This document shows positions 12,278-24,501 of a stretch of 64,000 nt of DNA, piece by piece. The notes under the pieces were generated by a model, which saw only the letters and a list, made by a program, of their open reading frames with translations, was not told the origin of the DNA and made no database searches. The stretch's first letter is position 1; every line of letters begins with the position of its first letter. Location of the stretch: positions 777,970 through 841,969 of the forward strand of contig CACVBU010001002.1 of the NCBI GenBank assembly GCA_902728285.1. Reading direction: 5' to 3'. Position numbers and translations under genes: made by a program. This DNA comes from Clytia hemisphaerica. Lineage: Eukaryota > Cnidaria > Hydrozoa > Leptothecata > Clytiidae.

Positions 12278-15200
12278 CTATTCCAATCCAGTGCTTAAGC
12301 GATACATTGACCGTTCTATCATTAGATTGGTGCATTTTCCTCTAGCCATCCTTTTAATCAATTCCACGAGAACCTGCAAACACAAAACAAAATAACATGA
12401 CATGTTTTATAATGAAAATCCAAGTGCAGTACACTTTAATGATTCGATCGGGAAATTAAAAATAATGAAATTAAACTTCCATGCGAAAATTATAAATTGG
12501 CCTAGAGCGAAGGCGATTCTAAACAAAGCTATTTATAAAGTAGATTACTAAGATTAGGACCGGGATTGACATAAAAATTAATATACTCGATCTAACCATA
12601 ACTTCAAAATGTTTTAAATGATTTGATAAATTAACATTACAGTTGACGCTCTCTAATTCGATCTTCAAGGGGAATTGGATTTTCATCGAATAAGGGAGCG
12701 CGTCGAATAGTAGAGCGTCGTTTATGCGAGTATTTTGTTGACGGGGACTTTAAATTTCATCGAACAAGGGAGCTTATCAAATAGTAGAACGTTGAATTAG
12801 AGGGCGTCAACTGTATATACATTTAAAGTGTGTTCCAAAAAATTGGCAGTCCGTACTTCTAAACATTGCTCTTGAAGGAAAAAAGTAATACCTCGTTGAA
12901 AAGATCATTTCAAGACGCTTTTTGTAAGCTTTATAGATTTTTCTGAAAATGTGAAAATGAAGATGAAAAATGAAGAAGAAAAAAGTGAAGATTTTTTCTA
13001 CTTGAAAAAAACTTTTATTTCATACTTTTCCAAAACTTTGAATTCCGTTGATTTCAAATGTATTCAGATTTTTCATATCTCTTTTGGTTCAAAAGTTACA
13101 GCCCTCCGAAAAAGGTTCACTTCGACTATTTTTTGCAATTTATCGCCCATTTGGACTCAAAATTACCTTTTCAACGAGGTATTACTTTTAATTATATCTT
13201 TTTTCCTTGGAGAGAAATGTTAAATAAGTACGGACTGTCAATTAAAAAATTTTCAACTAAAAATGCCCAGAGGAGTTGAGTTGCACTTGAAATGACATTA
13301 GAATGATAGTGGTGGTACGAACCTCTGGCATCAACCATCTTTCAACTATCGCATCCGCCATGTCAACCGAAAAGCGTTGTTCGATAAGCTTCTTTGCTTT
13401 TACATTTAATGATGACTTGATACAATCGACAGCAAATTTCCTCTAAACGTCAAAGGTAAAAAATATTAACACATCATAGTATATCATATGAAAAACATAT
13501 ACAAATGAAAAAGCTTGAGCGATAACGAATATTGGCAATAATTCTACACGGTTTAAATACCCGTTTTCGTTCAATAATTTACTAATTACAAGACAGATTT
13601 AATGAAAACTTACTTTGGAAGAAGGCATTGTCTTCATGAAAAAGATATTCTCTTCTGCATCAGGATTATTTACCAACTTTGTGACCATTTTTGTACGGTG
13701 ACCTGGATAAGTTCCGCTTAAAATATCGACGATGTAACCCTAAATAAAAAAGAAATTAAATTCGGTGTAAATTTGAATTCCGAGACCTGAAGCATAAAAA
13801 GATGTATACCAAACTTGTATCGTGACACGGAAATGAAAGTTGATAAATTGATCAAAAGTTCTGATAAAAAAAATTACCTCTAGTTTTCTATCTCGTTTGA
13901 AAAGTAACAGTGGGTCTATTTGACAAGTTTCGCCTTGAAGTAGATTTTCTTTAATCCTGAAATCCAAAATAATTTTAAGTAAAGGTAACATGTTGCCAAT
14001 TCGCACAATTAAATCTCTCAAGATAGTAACATTACCCTATCCCTTCTGAAATCATAATTTCAGGAAAAGATGGCAAAAAATTAATCCCATAAGAAAATAT
14101 CCATCCTAGCTTGTCAAACGTATAAAAGTTCCGTCAAAATACTGTCGAACGTGCTAACCGCAAAGGTTCAACTTCAGTATCTTTAAAGTCACTTGTAGGC
14201 CAAATTGTAAAAATGATGGAAAAACTAAGTTTTTAGCCTCGTTTTGGGGCTAAGATTGGTGACCACGCCCCTAAAAATCAAAATTTTGAAAAAGAAAATG
14301 AAAAAAAGACGAACGAAAATTAATGGGATTAAGGTAATTAAAGCTTACGTTCGTGTTACACTTGCTTCGGATGCACAACCACAATCACTGTCATGTTCAG
14401 CACAAAAATTGTGATATTTCAAGTTACAATTAGGGCAAGTGAAAAAGAAACTTGTGGTAAGATTCGCGCCACAAGAGATGTTGTGGCTGCACGGTTCTGT
14501 TTCCACGAATGGGAAAGATTGGACAAGACAACAATACTCGGCCGTTTGGTCGTGAAATAGAAGGTGAATCCTTCTCGCCCCATCTCCAAATTTATGGCAA
14601 CCATCTTCTGTTTCAAAGATTACTGCAATTCCAAACGCCAAAAATACCCCAACAAGTTCAAAAATGCCTGAAAGAAAAAGCAAGGGAGATTTAATATTCC
14701 TTTATTTTTCAACTATGGTGGCTGAGTGCATGGAGGTATGAAGAAACAGGAGAAATATGCTATTTGCTGGAAAATAATCTACAATATATGTAATCCCCCT
14801 TCTTGCTATCTCCCCTTCCACTGGAAAATTTGTGATCCCTTCCATTCTTGGGTTTTCCGGAAGGTGTCATCCCCCCTTAAGAAAGGGGGGGGGCGAACTA
14901 TGTGAAATCTTGGCTAAAATTCTCCAGCGACTTTTTGTCTACAAATAGGGTATGAAATTTTGTATGCTTATAAAGAACTTTTTTTTTCTGGCTGGAGAAA
15001 ATATCTTTTCAAAACAAAAGTTAATGGATGGCAAAATTGAACGCAAACTTATTTCTTGGGGCTAAATTTATTTTATTCTCTAATATTAGAAGGCTAGAAA
15101 TCTTCGATGCTGATATTGAAAATTTTAAGAGCAAACTTGAGTTCTACTAAAAAGTCATATTTTATCGGGAGAGCCTAGAATTTCTTTTGATTTATTCCAT

Positions 15201-18200
15201 AAAAGAAATCAAAAGATTTTCACGACCAATTACCGACAAATTCAACTCCTGTTTTTCTTTATACCTCCATGCTGCTCCATGCTGAGCGGCAGTTTTGTTT
15301 GCAAGTTTTGTATAGGTTTATTGTTAATAGCTGTACCGTTGAAAATTTAAGTATCTGATACAGGGGTGTGTATATTTTGTTAGTAAGAATAAGTTCATTG
15401 GTACATCACCCCAATGTTTCATTTCTGCAAAATGTCCCCACTAAATGATAAAATTTTGCACTGAAATTCAATCCCATTAAAGTGATTTGTCAGCTTTGAA
15501 TAAACAAAGTGTTACCGTCATGTAATGTCCGTCATCCGTCATCTTAATAGGTCAATTTGGTCTTTCTGTACTAAGTCGTGAGCAAAATATATTAAAATGT
15601 TACTTGTCAGAGTTTGTAGGTCTGTCCACAATTAGAAATAGTCAGTTTTACTTTAAGTATTTAAAAATCGTTTACAAGTAATTCATCTTTTTAAAAAAAG
15701 ATCGAAACGATCGAAGCTCATAAAAAAGTTAGGCTAGTCTCACCATAGTATAAGAAAGCCGCAGCTGGAATGTTTACAGCATTGTCTTTTCAGTTAATAG
15801 ACCTTTTCATAAATTACGTCATGAACATCACTTGCCTCGTATTCAAACAATTACCATGGTGATTATGTCCCTTGAGACATTAAATGATTTTTTACAAATA
15901 GAAAGTGGTTTTGATAAAATCCGCTGGGAGTTAATCACCATGGCAATAATTTCAAAGCGAGGCAAGTGATGTTCGTGACGTAATTTATGAAAAGGTCTAT
16001 TGCTGTTCTATCTCTGTCTCTGAGCTCTATAAGAATATCAACATTATCAGTTTATACTTGGTAGATAGTTTTTGGAATTCTCTCTTATTTTCCTTCACAA
16101 AAAAGTTTTTTGTTTAGATATCTTTGAATCTAGGCTCAATAAAACACTATGAACTAATTTTGGACATATTTTAGGGGTATTTTGAGGTAATTATACTTTT
16201 TAGCCAAATTTAAAATTCTAAGAACTAAATTCAAAAGTACAACTTTCCTGTCAGTTTGAATGATGAATTTAAAAGTTGTTAGCTTGAAATTTTCACTTGA
16301 AGTACTTTTTCATTGATTTTTAAAAATATTTCACTGAAATCTTGTGAAAGCATTTCAAGGTACTTTATTAAATTTTGGCTTTCAGCCCAATCATTTTGTG
16401 CTCGTTTAGATTTCTTATTGTTGATCTTTCCTTTATAATGATTATACAATGTTATATAATGCAATCGTATTCTCAGATGTTATCATTCCAGCCGCGGCTT
16501 TTTTATTCTATGGTCTCACAGACCATGTTAAGACATTGGTTCCATTTCACTACAAAACTAAATGAAGCCGTTGATCGCTTCGTTAGAAGAAGGCGAAAAA
16601 TGAGCTCGAAAAGTCATGCAAAAAAAAAAAACACAGAAAAAAACGTTGTGCAAATATCTTTACTTGAATCTTGTGTCCTCTCTAGTATATTAGATTTCAG
16701 CTCTGTCAAATTTGAAGAGCCAAATAGGTTTCGTATCACTTCCTGATTGATATTACCGATACCATTTGTCATCTATTGATAAAAGTAGAAAATTAGTAGT
16801 CTGTCATAATCAGTACAAAGTTTTTTTAACATTTTTTCTAAACTTTGTACATCGGATGAATGCCTGACGCACGAAACTAAGCACGAAACTAAAAGTAATG
16901 TTCTTTTATGCTTTTTATGAAATTTAAAAGAGAAAAACAGAAAATATTGTTATCTCCGAAGCAGGGATAGCACTTAATTCTCATTTTGCAAAAATAATTA
17001 TTAGACTTAACTAACCCATTCGACCAGAACGTCAATATGTGACAAGCAACTCGTTATGGTAACCAGCTTTATGAAAGGCCAAAATTTCTTATCATGAAAT
17101 AATGCAAACGAAATGCATTCTGCTGATGTAAGAAGTCGAACAGGCTCCAGCTCTGTATCGGCTACTAAACAACGGTGCCTAAACGGAAACAATTTAATTT
17201 AATGCTTTAAATGACAGCTAATAAACCTAAAATGTATACTCGTATCAAAAGCTAATTTCGTGTTCTTACTTGAAAAATTAGCGCCTGTCGTGCTAGATTT
17301 ACAAGGGAAAATGTTTGGACACTCCAATACACGTATCAATCCCTAGTTGGCACGGTTAGCTTTTGAGCTTTAGTTCTTTTCGACGGTGGTATCAATTTTT
17401 ATTTTATTTTCATTTATTCTTTCTTTAGAGTTGGTATCACAAAAATAGTTACATAGTACTAGTTAAAACCAACATGACATCGAATATTTACTTAAATAGT
17501 AAATAATAATAAGCAGATATTCAATGGGTAAAAGTTGGTTATTGAGATTTATTAACCCGAGGTGATGTAATATTCAACGAGGCGAAGCCGAGTTAAATAT
17601 ACATCACCGAGGGTTAATAAATCCAATAACCAACGAAAACCTATTGAAATATATGTTTTATTATATACCTAGAGGCAAAAACGAAACATTATATATGTCA
17701 ATTGTTAAACGTTTCACATAAAACACTCCCATATAATCGAACGTTCGAATGTTTTTATTTTTTAATGATTTTCTTAATTACTTTGAGTCATAAAATGTGT
17801 TCATGAAATTGACAACAGATTTATTTTAATGAATTTCTTTGATATAGCAACAAAAACGACAAAAAATCAAACTTTGAAAGCAAAATTTGAAAAAAAAAAT
17901 TCTACCGTGGTATAATAGCCATGGTATATCAGGAATTATTCAATGGCTGTTTTTGCCTACAGGTATATAATAATTTAAAATATAAAACCATTAAAAAATT
18001 GAACAAAGTTTTCATGAACAATACATTTTCGTTTCGTTTTGATTTTGTTCTTGAAACCCTCTAGCATAAGCGTAGAAGCAATAGCCATTGAATATCTACC
18101 TGATCAGGAAACGCAAGCAAAAATATCGAGTATCATTTACAGCACAGAGCGATCGATGGCCTAAAAGTCCTAGATTACCGTGCTATCCACGTAAAATATC

Positions 18201-21200
18201 AACTCTGAAAACTGTTCTTACCTTAGAGATACTAGATTCTTTTTAATTGGAGTTTTTGGCGGTGACCAATTCTTTGCAAGCCAGTTTTTCGGGAAATCAA
18301 AGTCTTCCCAATTCAGCTCAGCCCACTGTTCGGAGGAAACAGGGAGATCCGATGCTTGAAACAAAGCCTTAAAAATATGAGAAAAAGAAGTTATTCGTCC
18401 CGTGATCATTCATAAATAGAAGACAGACCTTACTATACTGAATGAATTTCAATTTTTATCTGTCACACTATCGCCAAGTAAAATATCAAAGTTTCTAAAA
18501 CGCCGCACCTTAAAATATTAAAACTCTCAATCTAAAGTAGGTTTTCCATTGAGTCTATTTTCCGCGTGGGACAAACTTTTCGCTTTACGCGGGAGTCAAA
18601 GTTTTTCACCTCTACATTGCTTTTTCAAAAACGGTTTAGACCCGGTGCCATAATCAAAACCAATAATATGCAATTTCTCGAGTTTGGAAAAAAGGTTGAA
18701 AGCTGGTTAACCCGTTGTAAATCTGAAATTGGACCGAAAAAAACTTCTTTGAATTAGATGTGCAAATTTTTATTGGCGTCATTATGGATCAAAATGAAAC
18801 CAGACCACATTAATATCAGGTGATCGGGTTCAATAAGCCGAGATAATAAGCTTTCATCGGTCGTGGAGGTCATCGTTTAATTTTTTTAGACATCGTCCGA
18901 CCACGGTCTCTATGTTCAATGACAAATTCTTTGTTCAACCACGGTCTCTAAGCATGGCGACGACGTTTAAGAAACTTAACGACGACCTCTATGACCGCTG
19001 AGGGTTCATCACATCGGCTCATTGAGTCCGATCTCCTCTGACATATTAAAACTGCTCTATTTTTAGTTATGTTAATATCTTATCTTTCTCCCCTATCATC
19101 TACTACCCAAAATGACTTTCATGCGTAAGTAACACTTTATCGGCAACAGGAACCAACAACTAGAGCTCTAAGATAAGTCGAAGACTAAACTAACCATACT
19201 GCTTGTAGCGCGAAACTTCAGAAAAGAATTTAATATCTTATCTAAAGATGACACATCAGACTTTCGGGTAGACCGAAATGATATGTCATCCGGCCACCAT
19301 TCTGGTTTGAGTGAAGGGATCCACGGTTTCCACGTCTCTGAAATTTTTTAAAAAAGGAAATCAAAATTCACAATTTCATTGAGTTATAAAGGTCAAATGA
19401 TTATCACCTCAAATTTAAAACACCGGTGCAGGATGAAACAAATACATCAAGTTTCATTCACGATTCTTATTAAACGGTTTCTTAGTAGTATTTATGATAC
19501 AAATAATCAAACATACCATCAAAGGTTAAAATCAATGAAGGAGTTATTCCGCAGAGATATTCAAGTGAAGTGATAGTGATAGTGATACTTTTTATTATGA
19601 TTTAGGCAAAATCCTATCGAAATAGGTCACATGTCTTCTGAAATGATACAGCGATATAAAAGAAAGATCAATTTTTTATATGAAAAATAAAACTTAAGAA
19701 ATGATTTACCAGTGTACCATCGAACTAGATTTCTCACTAGCACTCTTTTTTTAAGGGTGTTGAACTTGGCCCAGTCAACGGGAAAATCGAATTCTTCTTG
19801 CTCACTGTCTACTTGTTCATTTGCCACAATATTCTGTGTCGGTCTTTTCTCTAATTGGGATGGCAAAATGATAAATACATGGACAGACATAAAATAGTAC
19901 TCATTTTACCTTAATTGATAGAGGAGGGGTTGTAAATTGTGCACATAGGCACAGAAAAGTATATTTCCTGTAGATCTCTGCAGTTTACTTAAAAATAGTA
20001 CCGGGTAATTTCGAGGTAAATCACAAGAAACCGCAGGAGCCCGGAGATTGTCAAGAAGAAGAACATAGCCCCAAGGAAAATAGAGAAAACCCGAGTTAAA
20101 AAATGACAGCTGGTTCTAATTTGAAAATCGAAAAATGCAAAGCAATATTAGTTGATGGTTGGAAATTTTTTCACTTACTTTGAAAATTATAGTACGGTTC
20201 AGAATCACCTTTCGCCGCCATTTCAAACTTGCTTTGGAGTTCCACGTTACTCACAAACTCAGTCATTTTGTCAGTCGTACCTGGTAAAAATAATATAAAA
20301 AATTGTTATCAACACCAACTTATTAACCTCAGTTTAAGGAAAAAGGGCGGACCATCCACTAAATCGGTACTAAAACAAACATGAATACTTCCAGCAAAAT
20401 GACAAATACCCCTACACCCCCAAAAATAAATTACTAAACAAGTAATAAAGTTTTTTATTTTACTGAAAAGTTTTTTGTATTACTTTAAAATTCTCAAATA
20501 ATAACAAAATATTTTGAATCTATCAATTTCGCCCTAAAGTTTTTCAAGAATTCAAATATTCTCAGGTATAAAATATACAAATTAATAATATATAACCCAA
20601 GTAACTAGAATTTAAGCCAGAATCCCATTTACCTATATTTTCTTAATTTTAATCAACCTATTTCCTAGCAAAAGCCTTTTAATATATGTATTTTAATATT
20701 TATGTTCTATTAATTTATCACGTTATTATCCATTTTTTTGCTCAGCTAAACTATAACACTCAATACACAATTTCCAGCAATTTCTTTTTGTCTTTGCAAG
20801 CCTTATTCTCTAAATTCAATTACTTTTACAATAATCTCTGATAGTCATTTATTTTAGCCGATTTAACTGTAATGTATTTATTTGTTAATAGTCGAAATAA
20901 TTATTTATATTTTATTATTTTACTATTTTTTTTAAATTATAGTAGGTCCACATCAATGTTTGTTGCAATGACTAAATTATAGACCTTTTTGACCAAATAA
21001 ATTTTACACTACATTACATTACAAATTTGAGTAATTTCGAGTCAGGTACCATTTTCAAATTAAGAAACATTTAAAAAGGGAGTTCACCTCATCACTTTGG
21101 TATTTTCATCAACTTAAAAGTTTCTTTTACTTTCAAAAAGGGGGATCTACCCCCTCAATTTGGTATCAATAACAAAGTGACTTTTTAATAGCCCAACCCT

Positions 21201-21850
21201 AGGTTTGCTATCTGGTCCTGACCTCCTCGTGTAGAGTAATCAAATCATAGGCGTGTTTAAAAAATCTAAATTTTCAGAGGTCCTGCTTGAATCAATAACT
21301 CATCTGACCCTACTGATTTAGTTAATTAGGAAAGTAAATTTCATAGGCAAGTATGGCTAATGCTAATAGACATAAAAGGCAGAGAAGTTCATAATAAATC
21401 GCTCTTTACCTGCAATCCAAATCTGGGAGTAGGAGTTGAGGGCCATAACAGCAACTGGTGTCTTTGTCAGCAGAGATATTTCATAAACCTAAAAAATCAA
21501 AACCTCCTTGTGTAAAATCTTTTTCACTATTACCCTAACTATTCCTTCAACAAAAAGAATAACATCCTATTAAAATTGTAATTGTTGAAAGCAAAAAACT
21601 TACAACTTTTTCCAACTGCCCAAGCTTGGCTTTCTCTTTAGCTCGACGCATTCTGCCATCTGTAATGTAAGCGAGCTGAAAAATGACAATTATTAATAAG
21701 TTTTTACAGAAAATTACTAGACAATTTCACGCTCCATCAGAAAAGATTAACTTAAAATTGAAATAAGCTTTTTACCGATTTCTCGTAAGGTCCATTTTTA
21801 CCAATGCGCTTTCTTTTCAAATCATTCTTGCCACTATTGTTATTAGACAT
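12278..21850 (-). CDS. MADS-box-like (SRF/MEF2-type) protein with unknown Cys-rich C-terminal part, 14 exons
   Basis: Exons in transcript order: 21850-21776, 21675-21604, 21488-21410, 20280-20179, 19850-19710, 19337-19195, 18367-18222, 17178-17016, 16772-16664, 14667-14349, 13956-13878, 13739-13614, 13442-13323, 12373-12278. All GT-AG, phases consistent, 589 residues, TAG stop. Residues about 16-65 read like a MADS domain: basic YITDGRMRRAKEKAK, then YEISLLTKTPVAVM and a short beta-like SQIWIAG. MADS proteins are dimeric DNA-binding transcription factors. Further on are a Trp-rich segment (WKPWIPSL, EWWPDD), an acidic DWAKFN/WEDFDF pair, and an exon with a Cys/His cluster (TCPNCNLKYHNFC, DSDCGC) suggesting zinc binding. 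The last four exons are charged and helical-looking, with no family I know. Animals normally have only SRF- and MEF2-type MADS genes; this one matches neither closely outside the domain. Gene structure is well supported; the MADS call is by motif only. Confidence 0.85.
12640..12813. mobile_element. 174-bp Tc1/mariner-type MITE in the last intron of the MADS-like gene
   Basis: Ends CAGTTGACG and CGTCAACTG are inverted repeats, flanked by TA at 12638-12639 and 12814-12815. The arms extend about 75 bp with mismatches (CTAATTCGA, AAGGGAGC, AATAGTAGA on both sides). The CAGT start and TA duplication are typical of mariner/pogo-related non-autonomous elements. It lies in the intron between exons 12373-12278 and 13442-13323. 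Confidence 0.9.
12841..13243. mobile_element. About 400-bp foldback MITE, same intron
   Basis: Terminal arms of about 65 bp are inverted: AATTGGCAGTCCGTACTT on the left and AAGTACGGACTGTCAATT on the right, followed by shared AAGTAATACCTCGTTGAAAA on the inner sides. The interior contains a chance ORF. It sits 27 bp from the preceding MITE, so two unrelated elements inserted almost side by side. Confidence 0.85.
14761..14892 (+). repeat. C-rich dispersed repeat, copy A
   Basis: Contains runs of C joined by CTTCTTG-like words and the conserved block GGGTTTTCCGGAAGGTGTCA followed by CCCCCCTTAAG. A second copy in the opposite orientation lies at 23674-23826. Both look like fragments of one dispersed element. 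This copy is in the MADS-like gene intron between 14667 and 16664. Confidence 0.8.
15796..16001. mobile_element. 206-bp foldback MITE in an intron of the MADS-like gene
   Basis: Left end AATAGACCTTTTCATAAATT is inverted perfectly at the right end. The arms continue through ACGTCA(T/C)GAACATCACTT and an imperfect CCATGGTGATTA block, giving about 80 bp of pairing per arm and a short loop. No clear target duplication was found and there is no coding capacity. Confidence 0.88.
17534..17634. repeat. 101-bp near-perfect palindrome
   Basis: GTTGGTTATTGAGATTTATT at the left pairs with its complement at the right, and the central part (CGAGGCGAAGCCGAG) is itself palindromic, so nearly the whole 101 bp can form one hairpin or cruciform. 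It lies in an intron of the MADS-like gene, just before a second, looser foldback. Confidence 0.85.
17642..17995. mobile_element. Foldback element in intron
   Basis: Left block 17642-17683 (containing TATATACCTAGAGGCAAAAAC) is inverted at 17946-17995 (GTTTTTGCCTACAGGTATATA and following AT-rich bases). Together with the palindrome immediately to its left it may be one composite MITE. The boundaries are approximate. Confidence 0.6.
18822..19033. mobile_element. 212-bp MITE in intron of the MADS-like gene
   Basis: Ends GATCGGGTTCAATAAGCCGA and TCGGCTCATTGAGTCCGATC are inverted repeats with few mismatches. An internal inverted pair (CGGTCGTGGAGGTCATCGTT with AACGACGACCTCTATGACCG) extends the fold. 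The interior repeats ACCACGGTCTCTA twice. No coding capacity. Confidence 0.85.
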
Positions 21851-23022
21851 TTTAAAACTTCAGTACCAAAATCAAGTATTGATTTGTCTTACAACTGAAA
21901 TAATAATGGGAATTATATCATAAGGCAAGGCTCATATTGAAACTGTTGTTTTGCGGGCAAAACCACTCATAGCCAGTCAGTTGGCCATCAGATAAAAAAA
22001 AGGCTAGCTAATGACTAAAACTTCTTGTAGAATTTGAGCTATGATCACCATTTTAATATCGATACATCTTCGATCTTAAACTGTGAAAAACAGCTTAAAA
22101 CTTTCATCTGGTTGACTATAAAATGGTCCCTATTTTGTTATTTATTAATGACTTTTAATGTCAATCAGTGATGGGCTTTGTGGGCTGCATCTTTTTATTA
22201 AATAAATATTTTGAATTATTTTTTACAGCGATAATGTCCTAGAATGAAAGAGTTACTTTTGTGACGATTTCTTTATTCTTCAGTTTCGTTTTTTTAAAGA
22301 CAAACTTTAGGTTAAAAACTCAGTCAATCGAGACACAGAAAGGGTTTAGAAATGTCAAGTTTAAGGTCTGTCTTAACAAAATAGATTATGTTCTTTAGCT
22401 TATCCAAACTAGTTTCAATCAAAAATTTCACCCTCCCAGCTCTCCTTTCCTAGGTGAAGTCATTTGAAAATAAGAAAAAACAAAATGGTACATAATGTGT
22501 GTCTTTCCATATTCGAAAAGTTGTCTGAAACTTTTCCAAAATGTTGTCAGATGTTGACAAACTTTTGGAACGATAGTATATTATTATTTCAGAGTGCAGC
22601 ACCATAGCACAGCACTATCCAAAGCTGGTCTTATATACTCTCTCCAGATAACATATTCTTATTCCCTCTTTGTTATAGATAGGAACCATAGTTAAGTAAC
22701 GTGGTCACCAATAATATGTTTTATGTGTGCATCCCCTGATTGACTCTCCTACATCGCTGGGCTGGATGCACAATAAAATGGTCGTTCACTGTCTATCTAT
22801 CTCAGTATCTATCTATCTATATTTTAAGTATCAAAAAGGTCTTAAGACCCATTATCCATACATACAATGATAGTACAACAGTATTAAGACTTAATCAAAA
22901 TTTATCAACCCTTGAGTCTGAAGCGCTACATCTCGTTTAAAAATGTTGTTTGATTTATTAAATGGAAAGAAACACATAAATGAAGAACATCTACCTACAC
23001 TGACAAGCAACGTTGCCTAAAT
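21851..23022. other. Upstream of the MADS-like gene, no gene seen
   Basis: Contains the presumed promoter of the minus-strand gene starting at 21850, but no TATA box or other core element is convincing. The rest is AT-rich spacer with one short tetranucleotide tract at 22790-22831. Confidence 0.5.
22790..22831 (+). repeat. Short TATC-type microsatellite
   Basis: Imperfect CTAT repeats, two runs separated by CTCAG. Too short and interrupted to be of special interest. Confidence 0.75.
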
Positions 23023-23175
23023 ATGAAATTCAAACAAATACTGGGATCGATCAAATCATATGAATCCTTATTCTTCCCAGATGTTGTGAAAAATTGGAAC
23101 AAACTGCCAGCCAATATAATGAACAAAGCAAACGAAAACAAATTTTTAAAAGCTGTTAGAGCAATAGACACTTGA
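23023..23175 (+). pseudogene. LINE ORF2 C-terminal tail remnant
   Basis: A 50-residue frame contains SLFFPDVVKNWNKLP followed by a K/N-rich stretch and FLKAVRAID. The pattern FFP-x-V-x-x-WN-x-LP is the usual C-terminal end of reverse-transcriptase ORFs of CR1/Jockey/L2-type non-LTR elements. Nothing upstream reads as reverse transcriptase, so it is a 5'-truncated fragment. No poly(A) or simple 3' repeat follows clearly. Confidence 0.55.
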
Positions 23176-23673
23176 ACAAAATTATAACCTTTAATGTGCA
23201 TTACTTACAAACAGTTTTGCTGGCTTATTCTCCATCTTAATTTAGCCAACAATCCCCCAGCTATTGTAGTTATAGTAACAGCATTAACAGCAGTCTAATT
23301 ACCTGCAAAGACAAGAAAGGTTTGTTGCGTCCTTTGAATTATTTGCATATGGTCACAAATTTGGACTTCTCTGCAGTTCATCTTGATAAGAAACCTCTTA
23401 ATAACTAGATTGAGATTGACCCTTGAAAAAGTTTTTGTGTATTCTTAAAGTATCTATCATAACCTTTGAAATTTAACCTAATGTTAAAAATGTCAATTTA
23501 TAGAATTAACTGAAACTGAATTTCCAAACAGATGTCTCATAATTTTGACTGATGTTTATACTTAAATTTAAATCCTAGATGTTTTGAGCATTTTTATCCT
23601 ACTATTAAATTTATGTTTTATATTCAAGAGAATAGGTTTGAAAAAACCTTGTATGAATTACTCATATTTCGTT

Positions 23674-23826
23674 CCCCCCTTTCTTAAGGGGGGATGACAC
23701 CTTCCGGAAAACCCAAGAAGGGGGGGGGATTGCAAATTTTCCAGTGGAAAGTGGGGGTAGCAAGAAGGGGGATCACTCAAGAAGGGGGGATTACATGTAT
23801 ATTGTAGAGTATTTTCTAGCAATGTT
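23674..23826 (-). repeat. C-rich dispersed repeat, copy B (inverted)
   Basis: On the minus strand it reproduces copy A at 14761-14892, including the GGGTTTTCCGGAAGGTGTCA block, with an extra internal stretch (CTTCTTGAGTGATCCCC region) that A lacks. On the plus strand it appears as G runs. Copy length and internal differences indicate an old dispersed family. Confidence 0.8.
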
Positions 23827-24042
23827 ATGAAAATTGGTCTGCATGAAAGGGGGGTCCAAATCATTTTGGTAGGGACCACTTGGTCATTTTTTAAGTCCCC
23901 ATAATATATTTCACTTCTGACAAGTCATGAAAGTATCTACAAAAATTTTCTTCCTTGATCTTTATTAAAAGCTTATCATAAAGGGGATATTGGTATTTTT
24001 TGTTTGACAAATCAATATAGGGCTGGGCTTAAAAAATTGTTA

Positions 24043-24342
24043 GTTTGTCGTCACGCGACCCTAGATTTTGGAGGTGGGTCGGTCGGAATTTTTTTTTATT
24101 TTGGCGATTTATGAAATTTTCGTCCATGGAAGGGTTAACAGTTTGTTTACATTTAGGTAATTTTGAATAAAAAACAGAAGTGCTAGCAGGGAATTTACAA
24201 TTCATATGCTTGAGACAAACAAGATGGGAATTTTGATTTTTTATTGTTTGAAGTTTTTGAAGGAAAAAAATTTCTTTAAAATGGCAAATAAATCTTTGGG
24301 TTGGCAGGTTTCGAGGTAGGGTCGGTCGGGTGACGGCAAACC
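24043..24342. mobile_element. Probable MITE with imperfect ends
   Basis: GTTTGTCGTCACGCGACCCTA at the left end is imperfectly inverted at the right as GGTCGGTCGGGTGACGGCAAAC. GGTCGGTCGG also recurs inside as a direct repeat. The open frame crossing it on the minus strand has no recognisable protein content. Confidence 0.5.
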
Positions 24343-24501
24343 AACGGACTAGCTGCAATCTTGTTTTCAAACACTAGCTTTTTGAAACTGCAAATAAAAT
24401 TATAAAGAAATGGTAATTTACTCAATTCTGGCAGTATTTAAAAAAAAATGGAGAAAATTAACAATCTAAATGGTATCTAATGTTTATGACAGCTTTCAGT
24501 T

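Noticed and set aside
12951..13279. Two short plus-strand ORFs
   Set aside because: They lie inside a MITE within an intron of the minus-strand gene and have no protein-like features.
24029..24370. 113-codon minus-strand ORF
   Set aside because: It runs through a probable MITE from end to end; composition reflects the repeat, with no known domain.
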